Assembly (NCBI RefSeq): GCF_943913695.1 | Contig: NZ_CALTZE010000123.1 | Span: 1 to 10,955 of the forward strand | Direction: 5' to 3' | Source of the DNA: an uncultured Marmoricola sp. | GTDB lineage: Bacteria > Actinomycetota > Actinomycetes > Propionibacteriales > Nocardioidaceae | Length of the DNA: 10,955 nt | Shown here: one piece after another, positions 6,181 through 10,955 of the stretch | Layout: the number at the start of each line of letters is the position of its first letter | Numbering within the stretch: the first letter of the stretch is position 1 | The notes under the pieces: model-generated | Told to the model about the DNA's origin: nothing | What the model saw: the letters and a program-made list of their open reading frames with translations, nothing else | Databases searched by the model: none | Position numbers and translations under genes: made by a program

Positions 6181-7905
6181 TCAGCTGACGCCCACGATGG
6201 GCAGCCGCAGCGCCCCGGGTGCGTCGTGCGGCACGGCCGGACGGTGGGGCGCCACCGGACCCACCGCCTCGTACGCCGCTCCCAGCGGCGGGCGCGGGTC
6301 GGCCTCGCCCTTGTTGGGCCACATCGACATCGCGCGCTCCGCCTGCGCGGTGATGGTGAGCGACGGGTTGACGCCGAGGTTGGCACTGACCGCGGAGCCG
6401 TCGGCGATGTGCAGGCCGTCGTAGCCGTAGACGCGCTGGTAGGGATCGACCACGCCGGTCTCCGGGGAGTCGCCGATGGCGGCACCGCCGATGAAGTGGG
6501 CGGTCATCGGCATGTTGAAGGGCTCGCCGATCGACCCCCCGGCCCGGCCGCCCATGATCTCGGCCATCCGCCGCACCACGGCGTTGCCGACGGGGATCCA
6601 CGTCGGGTTGGGCTGTCCGTGACCCTGCTTGGAGGAGAGCCGCCACTTGGAGGTGCCAGGGATCCGCTTGGGGAAGACGGTGATGGAGTTGTCGAGGCTC
6701 TGCATCACCAGCGCGACCACGGTGCGCTCCGACCAGTGCCGCAGGTCGTAGAGGTCGCGGATGCCGGAGCGTTCGCGCCACAGCTCCCCCAGCCAGGTGC
6801 GCCAGCGCGGCAGCGGCCCGTCGCCGTCGGTGAGCACGGTCTGCAGCAGCGACATCACGTTGCTGCCCTTGCCGTAGCGCACCGGCTCGACGTGGGTGTC
6901 GGCGTCGGGGTGGAAGGAGGAGGTGATCGAGATGCCGTAGCTGTAGTCGATGCTGGTGTCGGGCGCGATCGCGCCGAGGATCGACTCGGAGTTGGTGCGC
7001 GAGAGGTGACCGAGCCGGTCGGAGATCCGCGGCAGGGTGCCCTCGGCCTTGAGCCGGTGCAGCAGCTTCTGGGTGCCGATCGCGGCGGCGGCGAAGACGA
7101 CGTGCTCGGCCGTGAGCGTGCGCGTCGTACGCCGGGTGGCGCGGCGCGCCTTGGTGAAGCGGATCGTGACGTCGTAACCACCCCCGGTGTCGGCCGAGCG
7201 CTCAGCCACGCGAGTGACCGTCGAGAGCGGCATCACCCGGGCACCCAGCTGCTCGGCGAGGTAGAGGTAGTTCTTGACCAGGGTGTTCTTGGCGTTGTGG
7301 TTGCAGCCGGTCATGCAGTCGCCGCAGGCGATGCACGTACGCCGCTCCGGTCCGGCGCCGCCGAAGAAGGGGTCGGCCACCGTCTCGCCGCGGGGCTGGT
7401 CGGGCTCGCCGAAGAAGACGCCGACCGGCGTGGGGTGGAAGGTGTCGGCGACGCCGAGCTCGCTGGCGACCTTCTCCATCACCTCGTCCGACGGGGTGCG
7501 CAGGGGGTTCTCGACCACGCCGAGCATCCGCTTGGCCTGGTCGTAGAAGGGCGCGAGCTCGGTCTTCCAGTCGGCGATGTGGGCCCACTGGGGATCACGG
7601 TAGAAGGCGTCGAGCGGCTCGTAGAGCGTGTTGGCGTAGACGAGCGAGCCGCCGCCCACCCCTGCACCGGCGAGGATCAGCGAGTCGCGCACCGCCTCGA
7701 TGCGCTGGATGCCGTAGCAGCCGACCTCGGGGCGGAAGAGGAACTTGTCGACCTCGAAGGAGTTCTTGGGCAGCTCGTCGTCGGTGAAGCGCGCCCCGGC
7801 CTCCAGCACGCCGACCCGGTAGCCCTTCTCGGTCAGCCGCAGTGCCGTGACCGAGCCGCCGAAGCCGGAGCCGACGACCAGGACGTCGTAGTCGAAGTCG
7901 CTCAC
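6181..7905 (-). CDS. choD: ChoD-like GMC-family FAD oxidoreductase (cholesterol oxidase homologue)
   Basis: This 574-residue flavoenzyme closely resembles mycobacterial ChoD. It has the N-terminal FAD dinucleotide fold VVGSGFGGSVTALRLTEKGY (10-29), then VLEAG, AGAGVGGGSLVYANTLY, TRTNSES-like and EPVRYGKGSN segments, and a C-terminal catalytic region with H470 (TAHFIGG), ADGSAVSANLG and N513 (GVNPSLT). Family members oxidise alcohols, classically 3-hydroxysteroids. The physiological substrate of ChoD-type enzymes is not settled. A Cys cluster C191-x2-C194-x2-C197-x3-C201 resembles a ferredoxin iron-sulfur motif, and the mycobacterial homologue also has one. The GTG start at 7905 overlaps the upstream dehydrogenase stop (GTGA), indicating translational coupling; the open frame further upstream is only the antisense-free shadow of that gene. 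No secretion signal is seen. Confidence 0.92.
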   Translation of the reverse strand: MSDFDYDVLVVGSGFGGSVTALRLTEKGYRVGVLEAGARFTDDELPKNSFEVDKFLFRPEVGCYGIQRIEAVRDSLILAGAGVGGGSLVYANTLYEPLDAFYRDPQWAHIADWKTELAPFYDQAKRMLGVVENPLRTPSDEVMEKVASELGVADTFHPTPVGVFFGEPDQPRGETVADPFFGGAGPERRTCIACGDCMTGCNHNAKNTLVKNYLYLAEQLGARVMPLSTVTRVAERSADTGGGYDVTIRFTKARRATRRTTRTLTAEHVVFAAAAIGTQKLLHRLKAEGTLPRISDRLGHLSRTNSESILGAIAPDTSIDYSYGISITSSFHPDADTHVEPVRYGKGSNVMSLLQTVLTDGDGPLPRWRTWLGELWRERSGIRDLYDLRHWSERTVVALVMQSLDNSITVFPKRIPGTSKWRLSSKQGHGQPNPTWIPVGNAVVRRMAEIMGGRAGGSIGEPFNMPMTAHFIGGAAIGDSPETGVVDPYQRVYGYDGLHIADGSAVSANLGVNPSLTITAQAERAMSMWPNKGEADPRPPLGAAYEAVGPVAPHRPAVPHDAPGALRLPIVGVS

Positions 7906-9515
7906 TTGCAACCCAGCTTCCGCATCAGCCGCAGGTTGGAGGTCATCACCTGGGCATAGGTCTTGTCGCTCATGCCGAGCATCGGGGCGAAGCGCAGCAG
8001 CCGCTGCGTGGCGACCGACTGGGTCTCGGTGTAGCGCAGGATCCCCTCGGCGCCCTGGCGCCGGCCGACGCCGGACTCGCGCATGCCGCCCATCGGCGCC
8101 TCGATGCTCGCGAAGGTCGCGGCGAAGGCCTCGTTGACGTTGACCGTGCCGCAGCGCACCTGCGCCGCGAGCCGCCGCGCGCGGGCGGTGTCGCGGCTGT
8201 AGATCGAGCCGTTGAGGCCGTAGCTGCCCTCGTTGGCGCGCTCGACCGCCTCGCTCTCCTCGGAGAAGCGGTAGAGCGAGACGACCGGGCCGAAGGTCTC
8301 GGCCGAGGAGCACACCATGTCGGGCGTCACGCCCTCCAGCACCGTGGGCTCGTAGTAGTAGGGCCCGAGGTCGGGGCGCGCCCGGCCGCCGGTCAGCACG
8401 CGGGCGCCCTTGGCGCGGGCGTCCTCGACGTGGGCGATCACCGTGTCGAGCTGGGACTGGCTGATCAGCGAGCCCATGTCGCTGCCCCACTCCAGCCCGC
8501 CGCGCAGGGTCATCTCCCCGACGCGGCGTACGAGCTCGTCGCGGAACTCCTCGTAGACCTCGTCGGCCACCAGGAGCCGCTCGATCGAGACGCACAGCTG
8601 GCCGGCGTTGGAGAACATGCCGCGCAGCGCACCCTCCGCCGCCCGGCGGACGCTGGCGTCACGGAGCACCAGCATCGGGTTCTTGCCGCCGAGCTCGAGT
8701 GAGCAGCCGATCAGGCGCTCGGCGCACTGCGCGGCGATCAGCTTGCCGGTGGCGGTGGAGCCGGTGAAGCAGACGTAGTCGCTGCGCTGGATGATCGGGC
8801 CGCCCAGCTCGCGCCCGGGGCCGGCCACGACGTTCCACAGCCCCGCGGGGAGGCCGGCCTCCTCGAGCAGCTGCGCGCCGTAGAGCGCGGAGAGCATGGT
8901 CTGCGCGTCGGGCTTGATGACCACCGCGTTGCCGGCCAGCAGCGCCGGCAGGCCGTCGCACAGCGCCATGGTGAAGGGGTAGTTCCACGGCGAGATGATG
9001 CCGACGACGCCCTTGGGCACCCGGTTGACCTCGGCCTGCGTCAGCCCTGGCACGACGCCCCGCACGCGCGTGGTGTCGAGGTGCTGGTGGGCGGTGCGGG
9101 CGTAGTAGCGCGCCGTCAGTGCCACGTGGAGCGGCTCGTCGAAGGCGTGCTTGCGGGCCTTGCCCGACTCCCAGCAGACCAGGTCGATGATCTCGTCCTG
9201 CCGGTCGAGCACGAGGTCGTGGAAGCGCAGCAGCATCGCCGCGCGCTCCCGCAGCGAGGTCTGCGTCCAGGCCCGCTGGGCCTGCCGAGCAGCCGCGAAG
9301 GCGGTCTCGACGTCGCCCTCGTCGGACTGCGGCACCATCGCCAGCGGCTGGCCCGTGATCGGGGTGTGCGTCACCGCCTCCCGCCCGGTCGTGGCGACCA
9401 GGCGCGCCGTGAGCGCACGCACGCGCGAGGGGTCCAGGGCGTACGACGCCCGCACGTCGTGCTCGGGGTCCGCCGGCCCCGTGGTCTGGGCCGGACGATC
9501 GGGGTGAGCGGTCAT
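7902..9515 (-). CDS. gabD2: Succinate-semialdehyde dehydrogenase-like aldehyde dehydrogenase
   Basis: This NAD(P)-dependent aldehyde dehydrogenase of 537 residues oxidises an aldehyde to an acid. Its sequence is close to mycobacterial GabD2. Visible residues are the substrate/oxyanion Asn178 in SPWNYP, Lys201 in VIKPD, the cofactor loop FTGSTATG (250-257), general base Glu274 in LELGG, and nucleophile Cys308 in FSNAGQLC, followed by SIERL. PMGGMRESGVGRR near the C-terminus is typical. It is the first gene of a two-gene operon with the ChoD-like oxidase, which starts inside its stop codon, so a shared substrate chain (alcohol to aldehyde to acid) is plausible. The ATG at 9515 lacks a Shine-Dalgarno but has a TACGCT -10 box six bases upstream, suggesting a leaderless message. 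True substrate preference cannot be read from sequence. Confidence 0.93.
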   Translation of the reverse strand: MTAHPDRPAQTTGPADPEHDVRASYALDPSRVRALTARLVATTGREAVTHTPITGQPLAMVPQSDEGDVETAFAAARQAQRAWTQTSLRERAAMLLRFHDLVLDRQDEIIDLVCWESGKARKHAFDEPLHVALTARYYARTAHQHLDTTRVRGVVPGLTQAEVNRVPKGVVGIISPWNYPFTMALCDGLPALLAGNAVVIKPDAQTMLSALYGAQLLEEAGLPAGLWNVVAGPGRELGGPIIQRSDYVCFTGSTATGKLIAAQCAERLIGCSLELGGKNPMLVLRDASVRRAAEGALRGMFSNAGQLCVSIERLLVADEVYEEFRDELVRRVGEMTLRGGLEWGSDMGSLISQSQLDTVIAHVEDARAKGARVLTGGRARPDLGPYYYEPTVLEGVTPDMVCSSAETFGPVVSLYRFSEESEAVERANEGSYGLNGSIYSRDTARARRLAAQVRCGTVNVNEAFAATFASIEAPMGGMRESGVGRRQGAEGILRYTETQSVATQRLLRFAPMLGMSDKTYAQVMTSNLRLMRKLGCK

Positions 9516-9521
9516 CCCGAC

Positions 9522-9527
9522 AGCGTA
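9522..9527 (-). promoter_or_regulatory. -10 box for the leaderless gabD2-choD operon
   Basis: The minus strand reads TACGCT (TANNNT type) and ends six bases before the ATG at 9515, so transcription would begin at or next to the start codon. This agrees with the missing ribosome-binding site. The -35 spacing is not canonical. Confidence 0.45.
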
Positions 9528-9540
9528 AACCCGTCAGTAA

Positions 9541-9567
9541 CTTGACACCAGCGATTGCTTTGTCAAG
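9541..9567. promoter_or_regulatory. CTTGACA-N13-TGTCAAG operator-like dyad
   Basis: Perfect 7-bp arms (9541-9547 and 9561-9567) enclose a 13-base spacer that holds its own small dyad, AGC-GATT-GCT (9550-9559). It lies between the polymerase stop and the dehydrogenase start, just upstream of the proposed -10 box, where it would cover the -35 zone. The minus-strand arm also contains a consensus TTGACA, but no matching -10 lies 17 bases on. A dimeric repressor such as a TetR- or GntR-type protein could bind; which one is unknown. Confidence 0.45.
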
Positions 9568-9576
9568 CGAGACGGA

Positions 9577-10533
9577 TCACGGCGACGCGTCCGGATCGGC
9601 CGGGGGCTCCTGCCCCGCCCGCTCGTCGCGCGCCGCCCACTCCAGCAGCGGCGCGAGGTCGAAGGGCGCGTCGTCGATGCCGGCGTGGAGGTCGCCGAGC
9701 TCGGCGTACCGGGCCGGGACGGTGGCGATCGTGAAGTCGTCGGGCTCGCACTCGTCGACCTCCTCCCACCGCACCGGGGTGGAGACCGTGCCGATCGGGT
9801 TGCCGCGCACGGAGTAGGCCGCGGCGATGGTGTGGTCGCGGGCGTTCTGGTTGTAGTCGACGAAGAGGTCGGCCGGGTCGCGGTCCTTGCGCCACCAGGC
9901 CGTGGTCACCTCCTCGCTGCGGCGCTCGACCTCGCGGGCGAAGGCGAGCGCGGCGCGGCGTACGTCCTGGAAGCCGTGGTCGGGCGGGATCCGCACGTAG
10001 ACGTGCAGCCCCTTGCCGCCGCTGGTCTTGGGGAACCCCGTCGCGCCGAGCTCGTCGAGCACCTCGTGGACCACGTGGGTGACCCGCTGCACCGTCGACC
10101 ACGGGCAGTCGGGCCCGGGGTCGAGGTCGATGCGCCACTCGTCGGGCTTCTCGACGTCGGCGCGACGGCTGTTCCACGGGTGGAACTCCACGGTGCTCAT
10201 CTGCACCGCCCAGATGACCTGGGCCAGCTCGGTGACGCACAGCTCGTCGGCCGTGCGGTTCCAGCGCGGGAAGTGCACCCGCACCGTCTCCATCCACGGC
10301 GGCGCACCCTTGGGCAGCCGCTTCTGGTGCACCTTCTCCCCGCTGACCCCCGTCGGGAAGCGGTGCAGCATGCACGGTCGCTCGCGCAGCGCGTTGACGA
10401 TGCCGACGCCGACGGCGAGGTAGTAGTCGACCAGGTCGAGCTTGGTCTCGCCCCGCGCCGGGAAGTAGACGCGGTCGGGGTTGGAAACGCGCACGACCTT
10501 GTCGTCGACCTCGATCTCCGCAGCGTCACCCAC
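9577..10533 (-). CDS. Stand-alone LigD-type DNA repair polymerase/primase (PolDom)
   Basis: This 318-residue protein matches the polymerase domain of bacterial LigD, an archaeo-eukaryotic primase superfamily enzyme that adds nucleotides at DNA ends in non-homologous end joining or gap repair. Catalytic metal ligands are D136 and D138 in RIDLDPGP and D226 in FVDYNQN. The nucleotide-binding motif TSGGKGLHV covers about 170-178, and SVRGNPIGTVSTPV and VEFHPWN are typical. No ligase or phosphoesterase domain is fused, and no ku gene is adjacent, so it resembles the independent PolD-type paralogues of mycobacteria rather than full LigD. The GTG start at 10533 lies seven bases after a minus-strand TAGTGT and lacks a usable Shine-Dalgarno. 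Reading upstream would run into the divergent gene. The C-terminal tail is acidic and Pro-rich. Confidence 0.92.
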   Translation of the reverse strand: MGDAAEIEVDDKVVRVSNPDRVYFPARGETKLDLVDYYLAVGVGIVNALRERPCMLHRFPTGVSGEKVHQKRLPKGAPPWMETVRVHFPRWNRTADELCVTELAQVIWAVQMSTVEFHPWNSRRADVEKPDEWRIDLDPGPDCPWSTVQRVTHVVHEVLDELGATGFPKTSGGKGLHVYVRIPPDHGFQDVRRAALAFAREVERRSEEVTTAWWRKDRDPADLFVDYNQNARDHTIAAAYSVRGNPIGTVSTPVRWEEVDECEPDDFTIATVPARYAELGDLHAGIDDAPFDLAPLLEWAARDERAGQEPPADPDASP

Positions 10534-10540
10534 CCCTCGG

Positions 10541-10550
10541 ACACTAGTGT
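10541..10550. promoter_or_regulatory. Palindromic -10 pair driving two leaderless divergent genes
   Basis: ACACTAGTGT is a perfect palindrome. It yields TAGTGT on the plus strand (10545-10550) and on the minus strand (10546-10541). Each hexamer is followed by exactly seven bases and then a start codon: ATG 10558 on plus and GTG 10533 on minus. The only 24 bases between the two start codons leave no room for leaders. Transcription in the two directions should be mutually exclusive at any moment. No convincing -35 is visible on either side. Confidence 0.6.
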
Positions 10551-10557
10551 GCGCGGC

Positions 10558-10955
10558 ATGAAGGCCGACCTCACCGTGCTCGCCATCCCGGCGTACGTCG
10601 GAGCGATGGGCGCGGAGTACCTCTGGCAGCGCCGCCACCCCGTGCCCTCCGGCACCCGCGCCGGCGACTACCAGCTCGCCGACACCCTGGCCAGCCTGAC
10701 GATGGGCCTCGGCAGTCTCGCCGCGCCGTACGTCGCCAAGCGGCTGCTCGACCCGGTCACCCCGGGCCGGGGCCGGTGGGCCAAGGCGCTGATCGGCTTC
10801 GCGGCCGCGACCGGTCTCGCGACCACCGTGGGCGACGTCGTGGCCCGCCGGCTGCGCGACGGCCGACTGCCGGAGGCAGGCACCGTGCCGCAGCACATCC
10901 GCGAGGTGCAGGACGAGCTGACCGACCTGCGACTGACCCGCCCCGGCTCCCCCGG
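10558..10955 (+). CDS. N-terminal part of a membrane-associated protein, weakly like sterol desaturase family N-termini
   Basis: An open frame runs from ATG 10558 to the window edge (132 complete codons, no stop). Its base composition and codon use match the neighbours. It begins with a hydrophobic segment (LTVLAIPAYVGAMGAEYLW) followed by basic residues. The motif YQLADTLASLTMGLGSL (about 41-57) resembles the segment after the first helix in actinobacterial sterol desaturase/fatty-acid hydroxylase proteins. A second hydrophobic stretch, ALIGFAAATGLATTVGDVV, lies near 78-96. The diagnostic histidine boxes are absent from the visible part, and the later portion is charged rather than membrane-like. 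The desaturase link is therefore tentative; it may be an unrelated small membrane protein. It shares a divergent promoter with the repair polymerase gene. Confidence 0.7.
   Translation, partial: MKADLTVLAIPAYVGAMGAEYLWQRRHPVPSGTRAGDYQLADTLASLTMGLGSLAAPYVAKRLLDPVTPGRGRWAKALIGFAAATGLATTVGDVVARRLRDGRLPEAGTVPQHIREVQDELTDLRLTRPGSP

Noticed and set aside
6226..7959. 577-residue plus-strand open frame opposite choD
   Set aside because: It is a mirror of a well-conserved flavoprotein gene, with biased Gly/Val/Asp/Arg composition and no start signal or domain.
7906..8595. Long N-terminal extension of the ChoD-like protein
   Set aside because: The extension is a shadow frame inside the dehydrogenase gene. 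Homologues begin at the FAD fold, and the GTG at 7905 overlaps the upstream stop in a standard GTGA coupling.
10534..10896. Upstream extension of the repair polymerase to 10896
   Set aside because: It would overlap the divergent membrane protein gene completely, and LigD polymerase domains begin near residue 1 of the shorter product.

Overview
This is a very GC-rich actinobacterial window. The strong third-position GC bias, several probable leaderless starts, a DUF222-HNH (13E12-type) gene, and a GabD2-type dehydrogenase next to a ChoD-type oxidase and guaA all point to Nocardioides or a close relative. The genus is my inference; no rRNA is present. Seven complete protein genes, two genes cut by the window edges, one large intergenic repeat array and several candidate regulatory sites can be supported. 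No tRNA, rRNA, insertion sequence or CRISPR array was seen.

Layout: (a) 1-1404, minus strand: a XylF-like sugar-binding lipoprotein leads what is probably an ABC sugar-import operon. The next gene starts at base 11 and runs out of the window, and an intercistronic stem-loop lies between them. The upstream region carries a cluster of small dyads. (b) 1405-2848: a cytochrome P450 (minus) is divergent from a DUF222-HNH endonuclease gene (plus). The endonuclease gene has a -10 box seven bases before its ATG and a degenerate LexA (SOS) box across the start codon. (c) 4175-4178: the HNH gene and guaA converge with only 4 bases between stop codons. (d) 4179-6180: guaA (GMP synthase, minus), preceded by a 424-base gap. 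The gap holds a GNRA-type hairpin, a 13-bp perfect inverted repeat overlapping a four-tract G-quadruplex motif, and six tandem 30-31 bp repeats that end 11 bases after the choD stop. (e) 6181-9576: a two-gene operon (minus), gabD2-like aldehyde dehydrogenase then choD-like GMC oxidoreductase, coupled by a GTGA overlap. It has a probable leaderless start and an upstream CTTGACA/TGTCAAG dyad. (f) 9577-10955: a stand-alone LigD-type polymerase (minus) diverges from an unfinished membrane protein gene (plus). Both appear to use one palindrome, ACACTAGTGT, which gives a TAGTGT -10 box on each strand exactly seven bases before each start codon.

How the genes may work together: ChoD-like and GabD2-like enzymes fit successive oxidation of an alcohol to an aldehyde and then an acid. 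The P450 could supply hydroxylated substrate, but it is not in their operon. guaA and choD also lie in the same neighbourhood in Mycobacterium tuberculosis, so their proximity is probably ancestral. Nothing here is a clearly new multi-gene system. The most unusual signals are non-coding: the symmetric leaderless divergent promoter, the tandem array, and the hairpin/G-quadruplex ahead of guaA.
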